Part shown: positions 1 through 5,713 of the stretch, piece by piece
Numbering within the stretch: position 1 is the first letter of the stretch
How the letters are laid out: each line of letters starts with the position of its first letter
Assembly: GCA_036407035.1 (NCBI GenBank)
Contig: DASXAA010000191.1
Coordinates: 1 to 6,413 of the forward strand
Direction of reading: 5' to 3'
DNA length: 6,413 nt
Source: JACVRW01 sp036407035
Lineage (GTDB): Bacteria; Actinomycetota; Thermoleophilia; Solirubrobacterales; Thermoleophilaceae
The notes under the pieces: model-generated
The model's database searches: none
Seen by the model: the letters and a program-made list of their open reading frames with translations, nothing else
What the model was told of the DNA's origin: nothing
Translations under genes and position numbers: made by a program

Positions 1-1
1 C

Positions 2-460
2 CGTACGCCGGTTCTGATGCTGACCGCGAGGGATGCCGTGGACGACCGGGTGGCGGGCCTCGACGCGGGGGCGGACGACTATCTCGTCAAGCCGTTCGCG
101 CTCGAGGAGCTGCTCGCGCGCATCAGGGCGCTCCTTCGCCGCGCCGGCCACGATGGCGACAGACGAGCGCTCAAGTTCTCCGACCTCACCCTCGATCCGG
201 TCGCCTACGAGGTCCGCCGCGGGTCACGCGCGATAGAGCTGACGCGCACGGAGTTCCTGCTGCTCGAGCTGTTCATGAACCACCCGCGCCAGGTGCTCAC
301 GCGATCGCAGATCTTCGAGCACGTGTGGGGCTACGACTTCGGGCCGCGCTCGAACTCGCTCGAGGTCTACATGGGCTACCTGCGCCGCAAGACCGAGGCG
401 GACGGTGAGGCGCGGCTGCTCCAGACCGTGCGCGGCGTCGGCTACGTGCTGCGCGAGTAG
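2..460 (+). CDS. OmpR-family response regulator, 5'-truncated by window edge
   Basis: DNA-binding response regulator of a two-component system, probably controlled by phosphotransfer from the kinase encoded immediately downstream. The visible 152 residues start in the last third of the receiver domain: a VLMLTA strand with the switch Thr, then GADDYLVKPF with the conserved Lys-Pro. The phosphoacceptor Asp lies before the window. A linker leads into an OmpR/PhoB winged helix containing LTRTEFLLLELF, the LTRSQIFEHVWG helix and the C-terminal hairpin QTVRGVGYVLRE. Reading continues open to the left edge in this frame, so the ATG at 17 is an internal Met, not the start. The TAG stop is followed directly by the ATG of the kinase gene, so the two are almost certainly co-transcribed and translationally coupled. 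The sequence resembles the MprA/TcrA-type regulators of actinobacteria, but the regulon cannot be read from this window. Family assignment is very secure. Confidence 0.96.
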   Translation, partial: RTPVLMLTARDAVDDRVAGLDAGADDYLVKPFALEELLARIRALLRRAGHDGDRRALKFSDLTLDPVAYEVRRGSRAIELTRTEFLLLELFMNHPRQVLTRSQIFEHVWGYDFGPRSNSLEVYMGYLRRKTEADGEARLLQTVRGVGYVLRE

Positions 461-1891
461 ATGCTGCGCTCGCGCCTGTCACGGATGTCGTTCCGGCGCC
501 GGCTCGCGCTCGCCGGCACCGCCGCGGTCGCCGTGGCGATCCTGCTCGCGGTCGGCACGTCCTACGCGGTCGTCAGGGAGCAGCTGAGGGGCCAGGTCGA
601 CGATTCGCTCACCCGCGGCGCGGACGCGCTCGTGCCGCCCGTCGAGCGGATGCGGGAGGCGCCCTCGCCCGGGCTCCCGGGCACGTTCCGCCGCCGCTTC
701 GAGCAAAAGCCGGAGCCGCTGTCCGGCCCGCCGCGCTACGTGCAGATCGTGACGGCGGCGGGGAAGGTGCTCGGCCCTGCCGGCGGCGCCACGCTGCCCG
801 TGGACCAGCGCGCCCGCGACCTCGCCGCCGGCGACGGCGCGGCGTTCTTCTCGGACGTGGAGGTGGACGGCGTGCACGTGCGCGTCTTCACGCGCACGCT
901 CTCGCCGGGCGCCGCGCTCCAGGTCGCCCGTCCCGTCGACGAGGTGGATTCCTCGCTCACGCGCCTCGCCTGGATCCTCGCCCTGGTCGGCGCCGGCGGG
1001 ATCGGACTCGCCGCCGTGCTCGGGGCCCTCGTCACCCGCACAGCCACCCGCCCCGTGCGCGAGCTGAGCGAGGCCGCCGACCACGTGGCGCGCACGCGCG
1101 ACCTCAGCCGCCGCATCCGCGCCGAGGGCGACGACGAGCTCAGCCGGCTCGCCGAGTCGTTCAACACGATGCTCGAGGCGCTCGAGCGCTCGATGCAGGC
1201 GCAGCGTCGGCTCGTCGCCGACGCCTCGCACGAGCTACGGACGCCGCTCACGAGCCTGCGCACGAACGTCGAGGTGCTCGCCGCGAGCAACGGCATGGAC
1301 AGGGAGGAGAAGTCGCGCCTGCTCGGCGACGTCGTCGGCCAGCTGGAGGAGCTGACGGCCCTCGTCGGGGACGTGGTCGACCTCGCCCGCGACGGCCAAC
1401 CGGACGAGCACCCGGAGCCCGTCCGGCTCGACCTGCTCGTGGCCGACGCCGTGGAGCGCGCGCGCCGGCTCCATCCGGGCCGCGAGATCCGGCTCGCCAC
1501 CGCGCCGTGCGTCGTGGACGCCACGCCGGCGCGGCTCGACCGGGCCGTGTCGAACCTGCTCGACAACGCCGAGAAGTGGAGCCCCGAGGGCGCGCCGATC
1601 GACGTGTCCGTGCGCGACGGCGAGCTCGCCGTACGCGACCGCGGCCCCGGCATCGCGCCGGACGACCTGCCGTACGTGTTCGACCGCTTCTACCGCGCCT
1701 CGTCCGCGCGCGGCATGCCGGGCTCCGGCCTCGGGCTCGCGATCGTGCGCCAGGTCGCGGACGCGCACGGCGGCAGCGTGGCGGCCGAGAACGCCGGCGG
1801 CGGCGGCGCGCTCCTGCGGCTGCGGCTCAGGAGCGCCGCCTGGCCCGAAGCCGCCGCAGGGGCACCGCGTACCAGACCAGTCCGAACATGA
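461..1891 (+). CDS. Membrane sensor histidine kinase, HAMP-HisKA-HATPase (MprB-like)
   Basis: Partner kinase of the preceding response regulator; senses an unknown signal outside the membrane and phosphorylates the regulator. 476 residues, a normal length. Order: basic N-terminus; transmembrane helix about 15-38; extracytoplasmic sensor region about 39-168 with no recognisable ligand-binding motif; transmembrane helix about 169-192; HAMP about 193-245; HisKA with ASHELRTPLTSLRTN, phosphoacceptor His257; HATPase_c with N box NLLDNAEKW (N365, N369), G1 box DRGPGI (393-398), F box VFDRFYR and G2 box GSGLGLAIV (421-429). All catalytic boxes are intact. The ATG immediately follows the TAG of the regulator gene and needs no separate ribosome site. 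The last 18 residues beyond the ATPase fold are low complexity, and their codons overlap the 3' end of the opposite-strand DUF6328 gene by 65 bp. Architecture matches MprB-type kinases; orthology to MprB is not established. Confidence 0.96.
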   Translation: MLRSRLSRMSFRRRLALAGTAAVAVAILLAVGTSYAVVREQLRGQVDDSLTRGADALVPPVERMREAPSPGLPGTFRRRFEQKPEPLSGPPRYVQIVTAAGKVLGPAGGATLPVDQRARDLAAGDGAAFFSDVEVDGVHVRVFTRTLSPGAALQVARPVDEVDSSLTRLAWILALVGAGGIGLAAVLGALVTRTATRPVRELSEAADHVARTRDLSRRIRAEGDDELSRLAESFNTMLEALERSMQAQRRLVADASHELRTPLTSLRTNVEVLAASNGMDREEKSRLLGDVVGQLEELTALVGDVVDLARDGQPDEHPEPVRLDLLVADAVERARRLHPGREIRLATAPCVVDATPARLDRAVSNLLDNAEKWSPEGAPIDVSVRDGELAVRDRGPGIAPDDLPYVFDRFYRASSARGMPGSGLGLAIVRQVADAHGGSVAAENAGGGGALLRLRLRSAAWPEAAAGAPRTRPVRT

Positions 1892-2318
1892 GCGCGACGC
1901 CGCTGGCCGTGATCGCGACCGCCGCCGGCCCGAAGAGCACGTCCGTTATGAGCAGGATCGCCAGGGTCATCGCGATCGCGAGGAAGCTCAGCCCGACGAT
2001 GGCCGAGCGGTTCGCCGTCTTGACGACGTACTCCTTGTCCTGCTGCCGGAACATGATGCGGTGGTGGACCGAGGGTGAGATGAGGAAGGCGGAGGCCGCG
2101 GCGGCGCACAGCAGCGTTATGAAGTAGATCGTCCGCTGGAACGACGTGACGTCCACGAAGCGCTGGTTGAACGGGACCACGAGCAGGAACGCGAACAGCA
2201 CCTGCACACCCGGCAGCGCGACCCGGAGCTCGTTCAAGAGCTCGCTCAGGTTGCGGTCGAGCCGCTCCACATCGCTCTCGTCCCTTCCGCTGCTGCTGCG
2301 CGCCTGCTCGTCGCCCAC
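1827..2318 (-). CDS. DUF6328 family four-helix membrane protein
   Basis: A 163-residue integral membrane protein of unknown function. After a charged, Ser-rich N-terminus comes the segment LSELLNELRVALPGVQVLFAF, which I recognise as typical of actinobacterial DUF6328 proteins, then four hydrophobic helices at about 37-52, 60-80, 104-126 and 129-149, and a basic tail ending RRLRARRRS. The cytoplasmic-looking loop between helices 2 and 3 carries HHRIMFRQQDKEYVVKTANR, also typical of the family. The GTG at 2318 is the first start after an in-frame stop at 2331-2333, but it has no clear ribosome site; a second GTG (codon 17, 2270-2268) has AAGGGA about ten bases before it and is a real alternative. 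It lies 36 bp downstream of the DUF892 gene on the same strand with no convincing terminator between, so both probably share a promoter. Its 3' end overlaps the kinase gene tail to tail. Confidence 0.88.
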   Translation of the reverse strand: MGDEQARSSSGRDESDVERLDRNLSELLNELRVALPGVQVLFAFLLVVPFNQRFVDVTSFQRTIYFITLLCAAAASAFLISPSVHHRIMFRQQDKEYVVKTANRSAIVGLSFLAIAMTLAILLITDVLFGPAAVAITASGVALMFGLVWYAVPLRRLRARRRS

Positions 2319-2354
2319 GACGGTGGCAGACTAAACCGCCGCGGCCGGCCGCCG

Positions 2355-3002
2355 TCAGCTCCGAGAGCGGGAGCGGCTCGACGAGGCGCGCGTGCGCGAG
2401 CCGCCGCTGCGGGAGCGGCTCGACGAGGAGCTGCGCGAGCGGGTCGAGCGGCGCGATTGCCGCGTCGTCCGGCGCTCAGCCGCCGGAATCTCCTCCTGGG
2501 CGACGCCCTTCGTCAGCGTCGGGATCAGCCGCTCGAGGAAGCTCGCCATCCGCTCCTCCTCGCGCCGGATGCCGCGCGCGAGCTTCGCCGTCTCGCGGTC
2601 GCCGACGGTCTCCGCGAGCGCCTCGATCGCCGTGTAGCTCGCGATCTCCTCGGCCTCCTCGGAGTACTCGGTCTTGGCGTTCTTCAGCATCTTCTCCTGC
2701 TCGCCCGTCCCGCGCAGGGCGTGGAGCGGCCCCTGTGCGGCGGCCATCGCCTTGCTGGCGACCGTGGCCACCGCGGTGCCGCCGGGCACCGCGCTGCTCT
2801 CCGCCTTGCCGCCGAGCTGCTTGATGCGCCGCTCGACCGCCCGCGCGTGGCCCTTGGTCTCCCGCAGGTGCTGCTGGAGGCGCTTCTTGTACGGCGCGCG
2901 CGTGGTCATCGCGATGTGCGCCTCGAGCGCCGTCTCCAGCTCCTTCTCCTTGCCGTAGGCCTCGTTCAGATACTGAACGAGCTTGGCGTCCCTGTTCGTC
3001 AT
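2355..3002 (-). CDS. Ferritin-like DUF892 (YciE/YciF-type) protein with Ser/Arg tail
   Basis: A 215-residue protein of the DUF892/YciF family, ferritin-like helical bundles linked to stress responses; the biochemical role of the family is poorly defined. Residues 5-65 form the first helix pair with E14, E21, E27 and an ExxxH motif at E48-H52, the usual metal-site spacing. A Gly/Ala-rich linker follows at about 66-100. Residues 101-165 form the second pair with acidic positions E112, E115, E116, E118, E127, E131 and E148-E150. Residues 174-215 are almost only Ser and Arg with a few Gly and Thr, unlike the short cores of enteric YciF; this tail could bind nucleic acid, which is inference. The ATG at 3002 is chosen because AAGAGG lies six bases upstream and the family homology starts there. 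The frame stays open for 100 more codons upstream, but these would cross the promoter and the neighbouring small gene and are not protein-like. Confidence 0.9.
   Translation of the reverse strand: MTNRDAKLVQYLNEAYGKEKELETALEAHIAMTTRAPYKKRLQQHLRETKGHARAVERRIKQLGGKAESSAVPGGTAVATVASKAMAAAQGPLHALRGTGEQEKMLKNAKTEYSEEAEEIASYTAIEALAETVGDRETAKLARGIRREEERMASFLERLIPTLTKGVAQEEIPAAERRTTRQSRRSTRSRSSSSSRSRSGGSRTRASSSRSRSRS
2367..2428 (-). repeat. 20-bp in-frame direct repeat in the DUF892 Ser/Arg tail
   Basis: Two identical 20-bp copies of GCGGGAGCGGCTCGACGAGG (+ strand) lie at 2367-2386 and 2409-2428. They are offset by 42 bp, exactly 14 codons, so both encode the same SSSRSRS-type segment of the DUF892 protein tail. 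The pattern suggests the tail grew by an in-frame duplication of a Ser/Arg block, and such a repeat may vary in copy number between strains. Confidence 0.8.
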
Positions 3003-3035
3003 GGTCGTCCTCTTTCGTCCGCTGAAAGTGAATGC

Positions 3036-3060
3036 GTACCCGGACGGCGGGCTACGAACC
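3036..3060 (-). promoter_or_regulatory. Putative sigma-B/sigma-F-type promoter of the DUF892-DUF6328 unit
   Basis: On the minus strand GGTTC (3060-3056) is separated by 14 bases from GGGTAC (3041-3036). This agrees with the actinobacterial stress sigma consensus, about GTTT-N14-16-GGGTAT/C, with one mismatch in the -35 element. Transcription would begin near 3029, leaving a leader of about 27 bases that contains the AAGAGG ribosome site before the ATG at 3002. Genes of the DUF892 type are stress induced in other bacteria, which fits. The match is by eye only. Confidence 0.55.
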
Positions 3061-3083
3061 GTGTACCCGGGTAGGGTCGGGTC

Positions 3084-3248
3084 GTGGGCGCATGGGACGA
3101 CGACGACTGGGTGGGCGAGCCGCCCGAGGGCCGCTACACGCGCGACCGCGCGAACCCGGGGTTCTGGCGAAACCAGCGGCCGCTGAGCATCACCGCCGCC
3201 GGAATCGGGATCGTCCTGCTGATCCTGATCATCGTCTGGATCCTCTAA
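3084..3248 (+). CDS. Small tail-anchored membrane protein, 54 aa, unrecognised
   Basis: I do not recognise this protein. The GTG at 3084 opens a 54-codon frame ending in TAA at 3246-3248. The N-terminal half is polar and acidic with an aromatic frame: four consecutive Asp at 5-8 flanked by Trp4 and Trp9, then EPPEGRYTRDRANPGFWRNQRP at about 12-33, split by several Arg. Residues 35-54 form one strongly hydrophobic helix (ITAAGIGIVLLILIIVWIL), and the stop follows directly, so the protein would be a C-terminal tail anchor with the acidic part presumably in the cytoplasm. Evidence that it is real: 51 of about 54 codons end in G or C, the amphipathic layout is sensible, an in-frame stop lies just upstream at 3072-3074, and an AGGG lies seven bases before the GTG. 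It is divergent from the DUF892 gene and sits 107 bp before the STAS gene. No ATG is available in this frame. Confidence 0.75.
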   Translation: MGAWDDDDWVGEPPEGRYTRDRANPGFWRNQRPLSITAAGIGIVLLILIIVWIL

Positions 3249-3355
3249 GGAAATTCCGCCCGCGGCCCGTGCGGTCGGATTAGACTGCGCGCGGACTCGC
3301 ACGCGAAACTGGAAGGCGGTTCGGTGGGCGGAGCAGTCGGCGCAGAGGACGGGCG

Positions 3356-3694
3356 ATGACCTCCGGGGCTGAGCTCACGATCGACGTCAGCGAGAAGGAG
3401 GGCGAGGTGCGGCTGGTGGTGGCCGGCGAGCTCGACCTGTCCTCCGTGCCGCGCTTCGAGGCGGCGCTGGCGCTCGCCGAGGACGGCAACCCGCCCGTGC
3501 TGGACCTAGAGCTCTCGGAGCTCACGTTCATCGACTCGACCGGGCTGCGCGCAATCCTCCAGGCCAGCCACCGCGCCGAGTCGGAGGGACGCAGCCTCGT
3601 GATCTCGAACCCGAGCCCGACGGTCAGGCGCCTGCTGGCGGTCACGGCGATGGATCACACGATCCCGATCCGCCAGGAGGACGCCGCCACCTAG
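3356..3694 (+). CDS. STAS-domain anti-sigma-factor antagonist (RsbV/SpoIIAA type)
   Basis: A single STAS domain of 112 residues, the usual length. In this family the unphosphorylated protein binds an anti-sigma kinase (RsbW/SpoIIAB type) and frees a sigma factor; phosphorylation of one Ser switches it off. The sequence shows the first strands VRLVVAGELDLSSVPRFEAAL (18-38), then LDLELSELTFIDSTGLRAIL, where Ser61 in DSTG is the expected phosphorylation site, and a final segment SPTVRRLLAVTAMDHTIPI. The ATG at 3356 has AGAGGA (3344-3349) six bases upstream. The promoter is uncertain; TAGACT at 3281-3286 could be a -10, but I see no good -35. No anti-sigma kinase or sigma factor gene is in the window. 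The closeness to a sigma-B-like promoter suggests a stress-response role, as inference. The TAG stop sits in a palindromic CTAG that is also the stop of the convergent exporter gene. Confidence 0.94.
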   Translation: MTSGAELTIDVSEKEGEVRLVVAGELDLSSVPRFEAALALAEDGNPPVLDLELSELTFIDSTGLRAILQASHRAESEGRSLVISNPSPTVRRLLAVTAMDHTIPIRQEDAAT

Positions 3695-5043
3695 GAGCCT
3701 GTCTCAGAACCTCTCGCGGCCGGAGGGGACCGTCTCGCGGCGCCAGATCGCCACCCGCGATGCTCGCCGATGCTTCCGGCATCGACTGCGCTCGCGTGCG
3801 GCGCCTGGCATCCGCGATCCGGCCCCCTCCGGCCACGATCGGGTTCTGAGACAGGCTCTGAGCCTCGGCGGCTCGCGAGCGCGAACCCGAGCGCCGCGGC
3901 CGTCATGAGCGCGGCGACCGCCAGCAGCACCTCGCGCGCCCCCAACGCGCCGGCGGCGGGCCCCGTGACGAAGAGGCCGGCTCCGCCCGCGACCGTGCAC
4001 GCCGTCAGGAACGCGAGGATCGCCTTCGCCCGCACCGGCTCGCGCACCTGGAGAGTGATCAGTGTGAAGCTGGGCGCGTTCGCGAGCGGGTTGGCGAGCC
4101 CGGACACGAGCAGCGCGGCCCCCAGTGCGACCGGAGGCACGTCGAGCGGCAGCAGCCAGAGCGGCGCCGCCTGGGCGACCAGCGCCAGGCGCACGATCCG
4201 GACCGGCTCGCGGTCGGAGAGCCGCAGCGCCGCGACCGTGCCGGCCAACGCGCCCGCGCCCCAGGCGGCGAGCAGTCCGCCGGCCAGGCCCGGCCGCTGG
4301 TCGTAGACGGTGAACGCGAGGATCGGCAGCGCGAGGAAGAGCGCCTGCATGGCGAACTCGCACACCGCGAACGTGCCCGTGAGCGACCCGAGCAGGCGGT
4401 CGCGTGCGAGCTCGCGCGCTCCGGACCACACGTCGCCGGAGTCCGCCTCCTCGGCCGCCGCGGGACCGGTGGCGGGCACGAGGAGCAGGAGGATCGCGGC
4501 CGAGACGACGTAGCTGACCCCGTCCACGAGCAGCACGGCCGGCGCTCCGATGGCCGCCACCAGCGCCCCGGCAAGCGCCGGGCCGACCACGAGCGGCAGC
4601 CGGTTGGCGGCCTGCAGCAGGACGTTGCCGCGGGTCACGTCGCCCGCCTGCTCGCCGAGCAGCTGCGGCAGGATCGTCCGCTGCGACGCGTAGTGCGCCG
4701 GGAAGAACGTGCCGAGCAGCGCGGCGAGCGGGATCAGCGCGCCGAATGGGAGCGCCCCGAGCCAGTGGAGGACCGGGATCGCCACGACCACCGGCGCGCG
4801 CGCCAGGTCGCACGCGATCATCGTGCGGCGCGGCCCGAGGCGGGCGGCCAGCGGTCCGCTCGGGATGCCGAGCAGGGCCATCGGCACCCACTCGGCGGCC
4901 GCTACGACGCTCGCCTTCCCGGGCGAGCCGGTGGAGACGAGCACGAGCCACGGCAGCGCGAGGGCGGTCATGGCCGAGCCGGTGGTGGAGATCGTCTCGG
5001 CGATCAGCAGCGGCACGAGGCCGGGACGGCGCAGCGCGGTCAC
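3691..5043 (-). CDS. MFS transporter (MFS_3/EntS-like exporter) with MITE-derived C-terminus
   Basis: Major facilitator superfamily protein, probably a proton-driven drug or metabolite exporter; the substrate is not readable. 450 residues: the first 395 give about 12 hydrophobic segments, with a motif A variant GPLAARLGPRR at 63-73 after helix 2, GVSYVVSA at 175-182 typical of EntS/macrolide-efflux-like MFS_3 proteins, an acidic central loop about 193-215, and VREPVRAKA at 333-341. The start is the GTG at 5043, which overlaps the TGA of the repressor gene as GTGA; this gives the expected N-terminus RRPGLVPLLIAETIS. Reading open further upstream in this frame is an antisense-like shadow over the repressor gene. 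Residues 396-450 (EPVSEPDRGRRG to ETGS) are entirely encoded by the palindromic element, are hydrophilic and low complexity, and are not expected in the family. The usual end would be near ALASRRG. Function is probably retained because all helices precede the junction. Confidence 0.9.
   Translation of the reverse strand: MTALRRPGLVPLLIAETISTTGSAMTALALPWLVLVSTGSPGKASVVAAAEWVPMALLGIPSGPLAARLGPRRTMIACDLARAPVVVAIPVLHWLGALPFGALIPLAALLGTFFPAHYASQRTILPQLLGEQAGDVTRGNVLLQAANRLPLVVGPALAGALVAAIGAPAVLLVDGVSYVVSAAILLLLVPATGPAAAEEADSGDVWSGARELARDRLLGSLTGTFAVCEFAMQALFLALPILAFTVYDQRPGLAGGLLAAWGAGALAGTVAALRLSDREPVRIVRLALVAQAAPLWLLPLDVPPVALGAALLVSGLANPLANAPSFTLITLQVREPVRAKAILAFLTACTVAGGAGLFVTGPAAGALGAREVLLAVAALMTAAALGFALASRRGSEPVSEPDRGRRGPDRGCQAPHASAVDAGSIGEHRGWRSGAARRSPPAARGSETGS
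3695..3858. mobile_element. 164-bp palindromic MITE-like element with 17-bp terminal inverted repeats
   Basis: The left end GAGCCTGTCTCAGAACC (3695-3711) is the exact reverse complement of the right end at 3842-3858. Inside, further arms pair in register: 3718-3728 with 3824-3834 (11 bp), 3735-3740 with 3812-3817, 3742-3746 with 3805-3809. The centre is a small hairpin, CGATGC-ttccg-GCATCG (3768-3784), whose midpoint coincides with that of the whole element. No own coding sequence is evident. Size, terminal repeats and overall palindrome suggest a non-autonomous element mobilised by a transposase elsewhere. The termini remind me of IS5-superfamily ends, which is only an impression. CTAG flanks the left end and TGAG (CTCA on the other strand, with the last base of the repeat) the right end, so no clean target duplication remains. 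It lies between convergent genes and might also act as a transcription barrier, though there is no T-tract. Confidence 0.75.
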
Positions 5044-5675
5044 GGCAGCCGCTCCGGGGCGGGGAAGGTCTGGGCCGTGAGCATCACGCGCCTGGCGTCC
5101 TCGTCGTCCGAGTCGAGCGCGGCGTAGCGGGTGGTCAGCTCCTCGAGCTCCCGCGAGAGCGCGCTCAGCTGCTCGGGGCGCAGCCGCATCAGGCGATCGA
5201 TGCCGGTGGTCGCTTCCACCCACTCGCGCGGCCAGTCGTCCATCTCGTCGAGCCAGGCGTCCACCCAGCGGGCTTGATCGCGCGCGACGCGCTTGAGGAA
5301 CGCGCGCGTCGTCTCGCGGTCTCCGCGCTCGCGCTCCATGAACTCGGCCGGCGAGAAGGTGGTGGTCGCGTGCGCCGAGCGCCACCAGCGCTCGCGGCCG
5401 CCCTCGTGGTCCGGGTCGTCCTCGACGAACCCGTGCCGGGCGAGGATCCGCAGGTGGTAGCTGGTGGAGCCGGAGCTCTCGCCGAAGCGGCGGCCGAGCA
5501 TCGACGCGGTGGCCGGGCCGTCGAACCGGAGCGCCGCGAGCAGGCGGCCGCGAAGCGGGTGCGCGAGCGCGCGCAGCGCGACGGGGTCGTCGAGGAGGTA
5601 GGTGGGCTCGCTCGGCGCGCGGCCGCCCGCCGCGCGCTCGCGGCCGGCCTCCCTGGATGTCCGCTTTGCGCTCAT
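5040..5675 (-). CDS. ArsR/HTH_20-type winged-helix transcriptional regulator
   Basis: A 211-residue regulator. After a basic, disordered N-terminus (1-24), residues 33-100 form a winged helix: DPVALRALAHPLRGRLLAAL, then TASMLGRRFGESSGSTSYHLRILARHGFV with the ArsR-like recognition helix STSYHLRIL, and a wing at DHEGGRERWWR. Residues 105-211 are a mostly helical, charged effector or dimerisation region without metal-binding Cys, so it is not a metal sensor of the classic type. It overlaps the exporter gene by four bases (GTGA), so the pair is co-translated, and it probably represses the exporter, itself and perhaps the divergent SDR gene. The ATG at 5675 lacks a ribosome site; the proposed -10 lies about ten bases upstream, so the mRNA may be nearly leaderless. 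A longer version from an ATG at 5735 would add 20 residues across the operator and overlap the SDR start; I consider it unlikely. Confidence 0.88.
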   Translation of the reverse strand: MSAKRTSREAGRERAAGGRAPSEPTYLLDDPVALRALAHPLRGRLLAALRFDGPATASMLGRRFGESSGSTSYHLRILARHGFVEDDPDHEGGRERWWRSAHATTTFSPAEFMERERGDRETTRAFLKRVARDQARWVDAWLDEMDDWPREWVEATTGIDRLMRLRPEQLSALSRELEELTTRYAALDSDDEDARRVMLTAQTFPAPERLP

Positions 5676-5684
5676 CGCCAAGAT

Positions 5685-5713
5685 ATCTTTGCAAAGATTT
5701 CTTTGCGTTGCAA
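5685..5713 (-). promoter_or_regulatory. Putative promoter of the repressor-exporter operon
   Basis: On the minus strand TTGCAA (5713-5708) is followed after 17 bases by AAAGAT (5690-5685), a fair sigma-70-type arrangement. Transcription would begin near 5678, only a few bases before the ATG at 5675, which fits the missing ribosome site. The elements lie inside the proposed operator, as expected for repression by steric blocking. Confidence 0.4.

Noticed and set aside
479..1653. Long open frames antisense to the histidine kinase (479-1231 and 736-1653)
   Set aside because: Low-complexity Arg/Ala/Ser translations typical of GC-rich antisense frames; the sense kinase has all conserved motifs.
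2319..2354. A rho-independent terminator between the DUF892 and DUF6328 genes
   Set aside because: The GC-rich GGCCGGCC stretch is palindromic, but there is no clear stem-loop followed by a T-tract.
3249..3286. An ECF-type promoter (GGAAAT, 17 bases, CGGTC) or a -10 TAGACT for the STAS gene
   Set aside because: Neither has a convincing partner element; the matches are at chance level.
2355..3302. A 315-residue version of the DUF892 protein with 100 extra N-terminal residues
   Set aside because: The extra part crosses the promoter, the small tail-anchored gene and the region upstream of the STAS gene, has no family similarity, and the ATG at 3002 has a good ribosome site.
3318..3342. A second sigma-B-like promoter upstream of the STAS gene (GGTTC at 3318-3322)
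   Set aside because: Fourteen bases downstream reads TCGGCG, not GGGTA.
3770..4574. Open frames over the exporter gene (+ 3770-4306, - 4059-4574)
   Set aside because: Compositionally biased shadows with no domain; the exporter frame has coherent membrane helices.
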